Assembly: GCA_026182355.1 (NCBI GenBank) | Contig: JAPFBL010001929.1 | Location: 744,501-808,500, forward strand | From: Hermatobates lingyangjiaoensis | Lineage: Eukaryota; Arthropoda; Insecta; Hemiptera; Hermatobatidae | Direction of reading: 5' to 3' | Length of the DNA stretch: 64,000 bases | Shown: positions 39,674 through 50,919 of the stretch, in pieces | Position numbering within the stretch: position 1 is the first letter of the stretch | Layout of the letters: the number at the start of each line of letters is the position of its first letter | The notes under the pieces: model-generated | The model's input: the letters and a program-made list of their open reading frames with translations, nothing else | Told to the model about the DNA's origin: nothing | Database searches by the model: none | Made by a program: the position numbers and the translations under genes

Positions 39674-42600
39674 GTATTTTCAATTAAAACAGTATTTGTA
39701 TATTAATTAATTATATATTATTATTTTTTTATAATTTTGTTTATGTATTATAAATTAATAAACCTAAATATAGTTGAAGATTTTGCCTGTTATTAATAAT
39801 TCATAACAGGCATTTCTTATTAGTTCATTTAATAAGATAATGAACTAATCTTATTATCAAAAAGATTGCCTATAAAGTTATATCATTGTTTCTAAATTTT
39901 ATCGAAACCATCTTTGAAGAGAAGAAGGAAGAAAAATTCATCACTATGGGTAATTTAGTCTTGAGTGTTTGTTCTGTTACTTCTGTGTGTTTCAACTTGC
40001 CTTTGATCTAAGATTCTTTATATTGTTATAATTATCTGTGAAATTAACAGGAGGTACATAACCAAGCAAGACATTTACTGTAGATGTAAACTACAGAACT
40101 GTGGTTCTATTGATGGAAATAACTCTCTATGACTGTCTGTCTCATTTTTTCTCTCTATCTATTTCTGGTCTTCGCTTCTGGCTCAAGTAGTGACCAGAGA
40201 CTCAAAGACCAAGAGCTGTCCTTCTTCACTTAGTCTCTTCTTCTGCTAAATCACGAATGATGTCAAAATATGAGGGACATTCAATAATTAAAGAGACAAA
40301 TTGTTCGTGAAAAAGAAATGTGTGTTTTCTCAAAATCAGCCTTTTAACATGATCATCACAAATACTCGTATTACACTAGTCCAATTATTAACTAGTTTTT
40401 ACACCTGATGCAAAGAAGTATTTGATTCCATTTTTAAACTACTTTCCACAAATTTTAGACCTCCTCTTTGTTACCGAATTATTACTTATGTAATACTTCT
40501 TTGAATGGATAAACAAATAAAAATTCGAGTGAGTGAATTCTGGACTTCAGTTTGTTACTGGTAATGTAATTAAGTGTGCCAATAATTACTTCAACTGTTT
40601 ATGCAGTAATTATTTTTTTTTGTAATTTTAGTAATTTGTGCAGTAATCAGTCTTCACAAATATTGACGTCATTGCGGGTATCAAGTTGAATAGTCGACAC
40701 TTGATATGCCCCGACCAGGATATTGGTCGTCAGTAACTTAGATTCGACCGTTTTTGAACAATTCTTCCCACTTAACAAAATCATTAGGGAAAATTGATTA
40801 GCCGGTTTTTCGTTTTCAGAAAGTAAAATATGGAACCGTGAACTTCGTTTAACTAATATGGAAACTTCAGTGAGTTTATAATCAAAACAATCTTAATCAT
40901 TGCTATTATGAGATATTATTATAAACAAGAACACATGTTACCAGTTCACTGTTCTCAGTTCATTTCATCGATTGTAATCTGCAAGTACAAAACTACTAAA
41001 ACTGTATCATTTTTTCATACTTTGTCTTTTTAATTATAAAATGTTCCACAGTATGTGTGTTTTGTTACATGTTGCTTATTTGATATGTATTATTAAGTTC
41101 AGAATAGAATTCTAATAGGAAAATAAAATTACATATATTTATAATACAATTCCGAGAGTATTATATTTATAATTTTATCAAGAATATTTTCGATTAACAA
41201 AGTTCTTGAATATCATTTTATGTTAATTTACTTATATTATTTATTTGTTAATTTATTATTTATATTGATTATGAAAATGAGTTATGATGAGAGCATAAAC
41301 CTTAAGATTAAAACTTAAGTTAACTTATTTGGAGAATGGATGTCTTGAATTAAGGATGGTGTAATTGACTATTTATTGGCAAAATAATACAACCAGAAGA
41401 TAAATATAATATTTACAAGGCAGTCTCATTTTAACTGTGTTTTGAAATCAATGTACTCTATTCATAATGTTAATATTAAAAATAAAGAATTAACTAATGA
41501 CACCAATCAAGTAATTTTGTATCTTTAAAAAAATTTGTATTATTCTTAATTTAAAATATGTAACCTCCAGAGTAGTGTTTTTAATCAACAGTTTAAGTAT
41601 ATTTCAATGTAATATCATACATGCATGTTACAGTGAAGGGCTCCTGGCTTTACCGTCGTTATCTTCTTTCAAGCAAGAACTAATGTCACCTTTTACCTCT
41701 GACCCGTGAGTAACTAAGTTGTTTTTAAAAGGTATTAAAAGCATTTTTGAAGCACTTGTTTGTATACAAGATCTTGAGGTGAATGACTTTTAACTAGGAT
41801 AATTGTTTGACCGATTGTTTTCCCAATTCGAATAATTACTTGAACCAAAATATATAGAAATATATTGATTACAATTCAAAAATAGGTTTCTTGGGGATTT
41901 GTTCCAAAGAATTAACTACTCCTGATTATAAACCATAATTCATAAACTACTGATAATACAATAACAATAATAACAACATATTGATTACTTTCTCTTTTCT
42001 ATTTAAATAAGTATATTTGACTTAGGATTTTTTTTAATTAATAAAGCAAACATTATTTAAAGTTATGATTATCTCGGAAATTAACTATTTACTACTATCA
42101 ATAGAGAAAATTCTCTATAGTAAAGAAAATGAAATCTAGAATTTAATCCTTAATGTAAAATACATGTAAAAATCCAATGGGTTAATTAATAATTTATGTG
42201 TACATATTAATAAGGAGATAATTAAGCCACTTCATACATTCTATGTGTTATGAACCATTTACTTAATACATAGGGATTGTTATTTTCACTGATCTTAGTA
42301 TCAAGTGAAGTTTTTACAATTAAACCCTTCTTATGTACAAAGCATAAGGTAAAATGAATTTGTGTATTTATTGCTTAATAAATACTTTGATCAGGGATAC
42401 TGTAAAACATTAAGATCGTTTTAAATGTTGGTCCATTAAAGTTTTACTTTTTTGCAATTTCTAAAGTCTAAATGTCTAAAGAGGTTTGATTTAATGTTTG
42501 CTAAATTATGCAGAATGAGAAGTTGATATAAAGTTAAAGTGAAAATCACTAAATAAATAAATGTTCTATAGACATTTATTAATATATTTTTCTTTGTAGT

Positions 42601-43249
42601 CATGGATTGAAGAATGTACAACTTCAAGATATCCCAGACAAACAAATTAATTTTGAAGCAGGTAAATATGTTTCATTCGTTGTTTCATACCTTAATTATT
42701 ATTGATTTTCGTTTTTAACTATTATAGACGAGCTTTGTGATATCAGTCTTGTCTGTATGTTTTATAATGAAGAGAACTTTTTTTGAAATAAAAAAATGAA
42801 TGTTTGTACGTGTATCTATGCATTCATATATATGACTTGTTGAGAATTCACATAAATTATGTATCAGAGATTGTGTTTGTTTTGCTACATAGCTATTTTA
42901 TAGTTCAGAATTTTGTGGCATACACTATACCAGGGCTGCAGTACCACAGATTAACAGATGGCACAAGTAGATGAGTTGCTTCAGAGATCAAAATATTAAA
43001 TATAGTATGCCTGCCAGCTTGATTTTATCTTCGGTAGCATTGATAATAAGCGATGACAACGGAAAAACCACTGAACTTCCTAATCAGACCACATGTTAAA
43101 GTTCACAAACCTAAGAATATAGAATCAAGTATGTTATGATTTATTTAGGCATGGAGAACATGGATCGGTTTGAAGGATGCCCAAACCAAAATGCATTCAT
43201 CGAGTTTACAGCTGAAATTGGGCCTATGATTTCTTCAACTTTTTTATAA
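39506..43249 (+). CDS. Unidentified multi-exon gene (partial model)
   Basis: I do not recognise the product. Visible exons: 39506-39673, 40820-40869, 41634-41705, 42600-42661, 43149-43249 (stop TAA at 43247). Exons 39506 and 40820 join in phase, and 41634, 42600 and 43149 join in phase with standard GT-AG sites. Between 40869 (exit phase 0) and 41634 (needs two bases) a piece is missing; a 26-base exon at 40959-40984 would repair it but is weakly supported. The protein is acidic and Ser/Leu-rich in the first exon (VEDLAADLDGTCSLSNLSVD), has LLALPSLSSFKQELMSPF in the third, and ends FTAEIGPMISSTFL. No domain is evident; a regulatory or scaffold protein is only a guess. The 5' end is incomplete. 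Confidence 0.55.
40820..40869 (+). CDS. Unknown gene, internal exon b
   Basis: Acceptor TCGTTTTCAG, donor GTGAGT at 40870. G from exon a plus AA gives Glu, then SKIWNRELRLTNMETS. Exit phase 0. Confidence 0.5.
41634..41705 (+). CDS. Unknown gene, internal exon c
   Basis: Acceptor ATGTTACAG, donor GTGAGT at 41706. Only the frame EGLLALPSLSSFKQELMSPF stays open and continues into exon d. Confidence 0.55.
42600..42661 (+). CDS. Unknown gene, internal exon d
   Basis: Acceptor TTTTTCTTTGTAG, donor GTAAAT at 42662. CC from exon c plus T gives Pro, then HGLKNVQLQDIPDKQINFEA. Confidence 0.55.
43149..43249 (+). CDS. Unknown gene, terminal exon e
   Basis: Acceptor GATTTATTTAG. G from exon d plus GC gives Gly, then MENMDRFEGCPNQNAFIEFT and a stop at 43247. 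No AATAAA is obvious in the next 100 bases. Confidence 0.5.
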
Positions 43250-43949
43250 TCAATGTATGAAAAACTCACACCAGTTAAATAATAATTTATATCATTATTG
43301 TTTATTGGGCAGCAAATGATAAAATATGATTTGAAAGTTTATGTTTGTTTTAAGTATGAAAGTTTATTAAATATGATTTGCGCGCCACGTTATAAAAGTT
43401 TTTCTGCAAATTCTTGTAAGAAGATATTTCTGTCTGATTCAGAGGCTCTATTCTTTTGATTCGTCAATAAGTTTCAATCGTATTACGGTTAAAATAAGAT
43501 AAAAATGACATCAAATCATTTTCCTGTCTAGTAGAAAAAAAAGCATGTAGCAAAGAAAAAAAGCCTTATCTGGGTGAAAGAACGTTCTTCAACTTGTTGA
43601 TTATAAAACACTCCTCTATTTGATAAAATAACATCACTTATTTATATAACTGGCACTACGATGACCAATGACTAGTGTAACTGTGTAGACCTAACTTACT
43701 GCTCGTCCATCCTGACTGTCCAATGTCCTCATTGTAAACATTTTCTTTTTATATACCCATATTATATAAAACAATGAATTTACTGAAAAGATACTCCTTC
43801 ATAAGAAACTTTGCATAACAGAATAGAATCCCCATCCGTAATTTTAAAATATTATTTGCATTAAACCATTTTCAAGTTTTTGACCGAACAGTTTCAAACT
43901 TCCCTGTTTTGGTTCCTGAACACAATCTGAATAAGAAATGTTACAAATA
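43250..43949. other. Downstream region of the unknown gene
   Basis: A/T-rich; short repeats of AAATATGATTTG-type (43325, 43365). No gene seen. Confidence 0.4.
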
Positions 43950-44138
43950 CAGGGTCAAGTAAAATGATGACACATTTGTAGTTTTAATAAAAGGTAAATA
44001 ATGTAAAGAAACAAAAAAGTGTTGTTATTTTTGAAAAGTACATATAATGCCATTTTAGAAAATAACATTTTATTGTTTCTTTACTTTATTTGCCTTTTAT
44101 TAAACCTACAAATGTGTCATCATTTTGACCTGACCCTG
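43950..44138. mobile_element. 189-bp palindromic MITE
   Basis: Left end CAGGGTCAAGTAAAATGATG, right end complement ending CATTTTGACCTGACCCTG; arms of about 65-70 bases including ACACATTTGTAG and GTAAAGAAACAA. Left flank TA, right flank CA. Confidence 0.75.
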
Positions 44139-44659
44139 CATTTCCTTCCAAGTCATGATCTTTGTTGGAATATTTGTTCATGTTTGCCTCACTTTCTATG
44201 AGGAAAGAAAGAAATGTTCTTAACGTCTAAACCAGAGTACGAAATCAGAAAAATGATAAGAAATCTATATCTTATGACAAGATAAGATTTCTTCAATGCC
44301 GTAATAATGTTCTTGCAATATAATTGGCATATCTTAGTAAGCCTGCTAAAGTTCAGAATTAAAATATAAATGCTTGAACACTGGAAGTATCAGAACAAAC
44401 ACTGAAGCAGTGATGTGTACAAGGATATGGGGGAGTGGAAGAAATAATATAACACGTGATACCTCCTTCAGAGAAATAGACAAAGTCATATTATGTAATA
44501 TGACTGACTTACCACAATATACTTCTAAAAGACAGTGAAAACATATTTTTTAGCACAACTGAAATGTAGATTTAGCTCTGTAGTTTTCTTGAAAACTTCA
44601 ATTTCATCATTCATAGTTGTAAGATTCTATTTCACAATGTTTTAGTTTTTTTTCTTTAG

Positions 44660-44742
44660 TCCTAATGTAAGGTCTATAAGCAAGATTCCCATTGGGGCAT
44701 CACCAGACATCTGCACTAGAGTACAAGCAAACTCTGATAACA
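44660..44742 (+). other. Exon-like segment
   Basis: Strong acceptor (TTTTTTTTCTTTAG) and donor GTAAGA at 44743; the open frame reads SISKIPIGASPDICTRVQAN. Its entry phase does not fit the end of the unknown gene, so it may belong to another transcript or be chance. Confidence 0.25.
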
Positions 44743-45304
44743 GTAAGATCATGGTATTTTAAAGATATTTATTGAATTCAAGAACTGTGCACTCATAACA
44801 TCTCAGTAACTACAACTGAAACAATACAGTTGTTCACAAGTAATTAGTCAATTTTATGATTTATATTTCGTGCCTGAAAACTTCTTCCTCTCAGCCGTCA
44901 AGCATTCTGTACAACCTTATCATTTCTGCTGAAGTCGGGTTGTCCAAGGTGGGTACCACCAATACCAACATGTTCTCTTGTCCTATTACCTTCCATGCAA
45001 AGAATTCAATAGCCCCACATTCTGCGGAGTCATTTTAATATATTACCATCAATATTGTAACTTATAAGCTTGTGTGGACTATTTTTCTTTTATGACACAA
45101 ACCATTTCGTGTTTGGAAGGTTTCAAACAAGGCGATGGTGCATATACTTCATTGAAAACCAATCCCAGGGTTTAGGAATATAGCTTGCTAAATCTAATGT
45201 CCTTGTTGGCAGTAGGTTGGTGTTGACAGATAATCACCATTTGTTAGAGAGTAAGATCGTTGTCGAATTACTTTGTATCATCTAACGAATATTTGTAGCC
45301 TATT

Positions 45305-45620
45305 GTTAACTATTCTTTGTAAAACTTTGCACAAAGTAGAAGTTGATAGGTCTATAGCTTTTGGTTTGTCTTGGATATTTTCTTGTAAACTTTACAAAAG
45401 TTAATTATAGGTTTATAGCTTTGAGTTGACTGATAAACCTTCTGTAAGACTTACACAAAGTAAGTTGATAGACATACTTTAGTTTGACTGATATCTTCTG
45501 TAAAACTTTACTAGAAAGTAGACAGTTGATCAGTCTATAGCTTTGGTTTACTTGGATATCTACTGTAAAACTTTACACAATAGAAGTTGATAGTTTATTA
45601 CTTTGGTTTCTGAAATATCT
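45305..45620 (+). repeat. Degenerate tandem repeat, period about 60-65 bases
   Basis: About five units of the type AGTTGATAGGTCTATAGCTT, TGGTTTGTCTTGGATAT and CTGTAAAACTTTACACAAAG, with many indels. Confidence 0.7.
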
Positions 45621-46389
45621 TCTTTACTAAATAAATGGCTTTCTATCGAGTGACTCAGATAAACTTCGTGTAGATTTATACTTAATGCTAGTATGAAAGT
45701 CTATCTAGTACTTTCTAGAAAACAGAGTAGAAATGTTTGCAAGTTAATACGTCTGTTGTTTGTTAGGTGAAGTATCTTTCAGTAAAATCAAGACTTATCT
45801 TGAGTTTATACTTAATGTTGATTATAACAGTAGTATGATCAAAATATCGTACCTCGTTATTATAGACTGCAGTCAAGCATTATTCAAGTTAATCATGTAT
45901 GAAAGTATTTCTCTATAGCTCATAACAATTAATCACAAAGTATCTCTTGCTGTACATGTCACCCTTGTCACGAATTTCCTAACGTATACGTAGATATTCA
46001 GAGATAAGTCTATACATTAATACCTTCATTACAGTAGCCAAGCACATATAGCAAACTAAAGTTTTTATCAGTTTTACAAAATTTAGAATAAGTAGAGAAA
46101 AAATTTGCATGACCTCTAATCCTGGGGGGGATCATACAATTGAGTCCACGACCTTTTCTGGTTAATTTAAAATAATCCAATTTTAAATTGTAAGGTTAAT
46201 CCACATATCAGTTTTAATATTATTAACATTATTTATAAAATACTATTATCAATAGTAAGGGTTGAGAACTGCTCGTTCACAAAGCCATTTATTCTGAATA
46301 GATAGTACATCTTGAACTTTGGGAAACACCATGTCAATAAGCTCAAATACGCAATATACTAATATGCCCGCATGAAATTAAAATCAACT

Positions 46390-47637
46390 AACAACACCTA
46401 CTTGCTACACCTGTATAGTTTCAAAATAAACATTTCTGTGAAGTTAGCGAAATACAGCTTAAAAGTTCATAACTTCACTTCTAAACTGAATTTTCAATCC
46501 ATTCAGAGCCTATATTTTAAGTTAGACATACACAAATCTAGTGTCAATGTTTCAGTTCGTTATGTCTCACGGTGGCTGAGTTTACTTGTGACAAAAGTTT
46601 CTGCTTTAAACGTCCATAATTTCGTTTCTACGTTGAATATCCAATAAATTTAGAGCCTATATTTTAAGTTAGACATACATAAATCTACTGTCAAAGTTCC
46701 AGCTCGCTATGTTATATTGCGACTGAGTTTACTTGTGACAACATTTTGTGCTTTACAGGTCCATCACTTCGCTTTTAAGTTGAATTTCCAATCCATTCAG
46801 AGCTTATATTTTAAGCTGGACATACATAAATCTACTGTCAAAGTTCCAGCTCGCTATGTTATATTGCGACTGAGTTTACTTGTGACAACATTTTGTGCTT
46901 TGAATGTCCATCACTTCGCTTTTAAGTTGAATTTCCAATCCATTCAGAGCCTATATTTTAAGTTAGACATACATAAATCTACTGTCAAAGTTCCAGCTCG
47001 CTATGTTATATTGCGACTGAGTTTACTTGTGACAACATTTTGTGCTTTGAATGTCCATCACTTCGCTTTTAAGTTGAATTTCCAATCCATTCAGAGCTTA
47101 TATTTTAAGCTGGACATACATAAATCTACTGTCAAAGTTCCAGCTCGCTATGTTACATTGCGACTGAGTTTACTTGTGACAACATTTTGTGCTTTGAATG
47201 TCCATCACTTCGCTTTTAAGTTGAATTTCCAATCCATTCAGAGCTTATATTTTAAGCTGGACATACATAAATCTACTGTCAAAGTTCCAGCTCGCTATGT
47301 TATATTGCGACTGAGTTTACTTGTGACAACATTTTGTGCTTTGAATGTCCATCACTTCGCTTTTAAGTTGAATTTCCAATCCATTCAGAGCTTATATTTT
47401 AAGCTGGACATACATAAATCTACTGTCAAAGTTCCAGCTCGCTATGTTATATTGCGACTGAGTTTACTTGTGACAACATTTTGTGCTTTGAATGTCCATC
47501 ACTTCGCTTTTAAGTTGAATTTCCAATCCATTCAGAGCTTATATTTTAAGCTGGACATACACAAATCTACTGTCAAAGTTTCAGCTTGCTCTGTCTTATG
47601 GTGGCTGAGTTTACTGGTGACAATATTTTACGGATAA
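46390..47637 (+). repeat. 147-bp satellite array, 8 units, no length variation
   Basis: The motif GAGC(C/T)TATATTTTAAG starts at 46506, 46653, 46800, 46947, 47094, 47241, 47388 and 47535, always 147 bases apart. Inner units are almost identical; the first two and the last are diverged. Because 147 is divisible by three, one + frame stays open across the array (306 codons from 46717 to 47637; a stop near 46645 separates the earlier unit). Each 49-residue unit contains LNFQSIQSLYFKLDIHKS. No start context, splice sites or protein family were found, so I call it a satellite rather than a gene. Confidence 0.92.
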
Positions 47638-47785
47638 ACCAACAAACAGAAATTATCCTTATTCTAAGGATAGATTCGGTTTCTGTAATGTATGAAACGT
47701 AAAGGAAACTTGAAATGAATCAGTTGTAAGCACTGTACCGACAAAATCTTTCTTTTATTTATATAGATATGCTTTATACTGTCAT

Positions 47786-47930
47786 CCAATTTTTGAAATG
47801 AAATAATATTTTCTTTTATTTAACATCATTCAGGTAATAAATAATACATATTATAATTTGAGGTCTCTATCTCCACGGAAAATTGGTGAACAAACAAACT
47901 CTCGAACTTTATATAAAGAGATTTAAGCTA
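47786..47930 (+). repeat. Direct repeat Y, copy 1
   Basis: CCAATTTTTGAAATGAAATA...GAGGTCTCTATCTCCACGGA then AAATTGGTGAAC. Second copy at 48987-49130. Confidence 0.75.
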
Positions 47931-48759
47931 GTAGTAATTATTAATTTAAATTGTTGTGAATATAATCAGTTTTTTTTTAAAAATATTTATGTAATGAGGA
48001 ATAATATTTTACTATAACTAATTACTAATTATTTTAAATTAGTTGCGTTTATTGTAATAGAGCCTTGTATGATAATGGTTTAAAAATAATATATTCAATT
48101 TTATTTTAAAGTTATTTGGATTTTGTTTTGACTTAAATCGGAAGTTATATTTCGACAGTAATTTGTTTCAATGCGGCAACGGAAGGAAGTACTTGTAATT
48201 CATTTGTTTTAATGCAGGTATGCTTTTAAATAATGCGTAATTTGCTATTCACTTCCAATCTGCGTTTCTTAAGTAAGTGCTGTGTTATTCCTTAAATTTT
48301 CTTCAAATTAATCTTTTCATTCTATAGTTTTTCAAAAGAAATTTAACAAGGTATTGTAAACTACATCTTATCATTTACATTTATCAAATAAAATTGTTGT
48401 TGAGTTTGGTTCCATACTAATATTCAAATATGTTACTATCAGAAACGAATTAAGCAACATTTTCATTTGAATTTTACATATTACTTTTGAAATCGATTTC
48501 CAGCATTAAAATAACTTATTTCTGTAAATTATATCATTGTAAGTTTGTTTACGTTAAAACTACTCTTTTTTTAATCTTTGAACAATTATAATATAACCTT
48601 GCAATTCTGATTATTTAATTTAGTTTGCTGCATTAACACAATTACTTCTTTAATTTGATGGTAAATTTGTAAAAAATAATTATATTTTAACTAACAAATG
48701 TTCCCGCCTTTGAAGCCTATTTTTTCAAAAGATCCGAGATGATAGATGGTATTCCAAAA

Positions 48760-48905
48760 TATCATTAAAAATTATCAAATAGTAGAATATATCATTATTA
48801 GTACAGTGTTAAGCAAATGCATCTGTACCACAGTATACACCACATTAACTGTCTGTCCTTCAGGTTCGTGAAGAATAAAGGGTTGGAACCTCTGACTTAT
48901 ATTAT
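48760..48905 (-). pseudogene. Helitron helicase C-terminal end, second copy
   Basis: Reverse complement matches 1465-1575: EPEGQT.NVVYT-type text (GAACCTGAAGGACAGACAGT), then GCTTAACACTGTACTAATAA. Only the last 35 or so codons and the start of the tail remain. Confidence 0.6.
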
Positions 48906-48986
48906 TGAAATGTTTTTCTTACATGTATTTATAATATACTTGTGCTAGTGTCATCGGCGAGCACGCAAGCCACTGCTGCCCTGGCT

Positions 48987-49130
48987 CCAATTTTTGGAAT
49001 TAAATAATAATTTTCTTTTATTTAACATTTTCAGGTTATAAATCATCTAGATATTATAATTTGAGGTCCCTATCTCCACGGAAAATTGGTGAACATACAA
49101 ACAAACTCACGAACTTTATACATAGAGATA
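48987..49130 (+). repeat. Direct repeat Y, copy 2
   Basis: CTCCAATTTTTGGAATTAAA...GAGGTCCCTATCTCCACGGA. Ends just downstream of the MRPS26 poly(A) signal. Confidence 0.75.
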
Positions 49131-49173
49131 AGGTGATTGTTTGGAGAATTAATTCTACTTTTGTTAAATATTA

Positions 49174-49179
49174 TTTATT
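49174..49179 (-). terminator. Poly(A) signal of MRPS26
   Basis: AATAAA on the - strand, 74 bases past the stop codon. Confidence 0.5.
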
Positions 49180-49252
49180 AAATAACAAAAACAAGAATTA
49201 TTTACAAGTAAACCTATTCATATTCCTAGCTAAGTTTGACTAAAGCACTATT

Positions 49253-49447
49253 CTAACTGGACTTCACTGCTAATGACTCATTATCATCTGAAGCTTCTTG
49301 TTTACTTGAAGGATTAGGATGTGTTGCCTTCCCTTCATATATATTACCTTGTAAATCTATAGAAAAATTATAATCCTTTACATTATTCAAGGCCTCTTCT
49401 ATAGCTCTATCAATATTTTCTGGAGTAATATATGTTTTAGATTTTTC
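49253..49447 (-). CDS. MRPS26: MRPS26 exon 3 (terminal)
   Basis: Acceptor TTTATTTATAG. Encodes the conserved C-terminal helix and strand, then a 20-odd residue Ser/Glu-rich tail longer than in human; stop TAG at 49255-49253. Confidence 0.9.
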   Translation of the reverse strand, partial: EKSKTYITPENIDRAIEEALNNVKDYNFSIDLQGNIYEGKATHPNPSSKQEASDDNESLAVKSS

Positions 49448-50902
49448 CTATAAATAAAATAACATTAGTAATATTCCTATACATATGAAATTCATTTAAA
49501 TAACAAAAAAAAAAGAAACGAAAAGAAAAATACCTTCTCTTCTCTAACAATTGCTTCAATTCTAGCTTTCCTTTCAGCCTCTTCAAGTTTATGCTGTTCA
49601 ATTTCTTTAATTGCTTGTTCCATCTCCTTTTCGTTTTCCAGTTGTATTCTTTTTAACCGAGATTTAGCAATTTCTGCATTCCATTCATTGTTTAACCTAA
49701 TACATTCTTGGTGTTCATCTTCTTCCTTTTGTGCTAATTCAGCTAAAACTTCTGCACCGGTTGTAGATGACTCCATTTTTTTAGTAAAGTAATCTCTAAA
49801 ACGATTTTTTTTTATATTAAAAAAGATTACTAAAAAAGTGGAGATGTATATTTTAAATTGATGACGGTACATAGGAAAGTAAATATTTGTTATATTAATG
49901 CTGCATATCTGATTTCTTAGGTTATTGAATACTAAGAGGTTGTCATACTTGTCTTCATATATTAGACAGTATCAGAAATGATTTTAACATGAAATTCATA
50001 TACAATTATATATATTTGAGTGTTTTTCTTTTTCGTATGTATAGCAAATATTCAAAATATTTAATCAAATTTTTACCAAAATCTTTATCAAAATATAGCA
50101 AAACAAAAACTTAGGGTTTCATACAAAATTCATTTTATAAGGAAAAAGAAAACATCAAACACCTAGATATATAATAATTTGAACAAGTTAACGATATAAA
50201 AAATATAATATAATCTTAAAAAGTGGTAGAACAGAAAGCAAATGTTTATTTGCAGTCCAAGTCATACACAACTCATAATTTATACTGTGTATTATTTGAA
50301 GGTAGATTTTCTTCTTGGAAATTAGATTTGTTTGTTACCACAGAAATTAACATTTCAACAAATTATGAATTACTAGGGGAAAACTATTCTGCTAAAAAAA
50401 GCTCGTCAAAAAGACATAGAATTATTAGTTTTTTGAATAGGATTAATACAATGAATCTTTAATTGACATGTGATTTTCACTAAACTCCACTGTTACTTAA
50501 TAAAGACATTTTACAGCTTTTGAAAACAAAATAATAAATTGTTTGGATATTCTACACATCAAACAGCATATTGCCAAACCTATTTAAGAAAGATTATTAA
50601 AAAGTGAGGAGTATGAACATAAGAATAATAGAAATAGTAAATAGCGCTAACATTTAACATATATAGTACCTTAGAGATTTCATTTCAGTCCTGTAATTAT
50701 TGAATAGTGTTTTTAATGTATGGTATTCCTTTTCAGGCAATTTTTTCCTTTCAGGAACCTTAAACATTCTGCTCTTTGCCATTGGTAACCAGAAAGGTTT
50801 CCGCTTCCATCGGACACTTCGATACAAAACATTTTTAGGGCCTAAACTAATATAATCAGGTCCATTTAAACTTTCTAAACAACGGCTTAAAGACCTAAGC
50901 AT
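49253..50902 (-). CDS. MRPS26: MRPS26 / mS26 mitochondrial small-subunit ribosomal protein, 3 exons
   Basis: Component of the mitochondrial ribosome small subunit. Exons on the - strand: 50902-50670, 49795-49534, 49447-49253; 690 nt, 229 residues (human 205). The start MLRSLSRCLESLN and basic stretch RWKRKPFWLPMAKSRMF suit a mitochondrial presequence followed by the LAKSKIERVN region of the family. Exon 2 codes for a long charged coiled coil (about residues 79-165, rich in E, K, R and A) with LRLNNEWNAEI-like matches to LMAWNQAENRRL. Exon 3 has TYITPENIDRAIEEALNNVK and DYNFSIDLQGNIY, matching [20 protein letters not shown] and NYNWAITREGLV. All introns are GT-AG and in phase (2, then 0). AATAAA on this strand lies at 49179-49174. 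The start is the only ATG before the conserved block. Confidence 0.92.
49534..49795 (-). CDS. MRPS26: MRPS26 exon 2 (coiled coil)
   Basis: Acceptor CGTTTTAG, donor GTATTT. AG from exon 1 plus A gives Arg. Codes for about 87 residues of mostly charged helix ending ARIEAIVREEK. Confidence 0.9.
50223..50462 (+). CDS. Unexplained 79-codon ORF inside MRPS26 intron 1
   Basis: On the strand opposite MRPS26. The composition looks coding (balanced residues, basic end SSSKRHRIISFLNRI) but no family is recognised. May be a last exon of an antisense gene, a transposon piece or chance. Confidence 0.2.
   Translation: MVEQKANVYLQSKSYTTHNLYCVLFEGRFSSWKLDLFVTTEINISTNYELLGENYSAKKSSSKRHRIISFLNRINTMNL
50670..50902 (-). 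CDS. MRPS26: MRPS26 exon 1
   Basis: Start ATG at 50902-50900; donor GTACTA after CTAAG. Carries the presequence and FNNYRTEMKSLR, equivalent to YRQTVRALRMEF in human. Confidence 0.9.
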
Positions 50903-50919
50903 ACTTAACTATAATACAA

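Noticed and set aside
46717..47637. 306-codon open frame as a repeat-containing protein gene
   Set aside because: It is fully explained by a 147-bp satellite whose unit length is divisible by three; no start context, introns, family or neighbouring coding exons.
46390..47637. CRISPR array
   Set aside because: Repeats are directly adjacent with no spacers, and the genome is eukaryotic.
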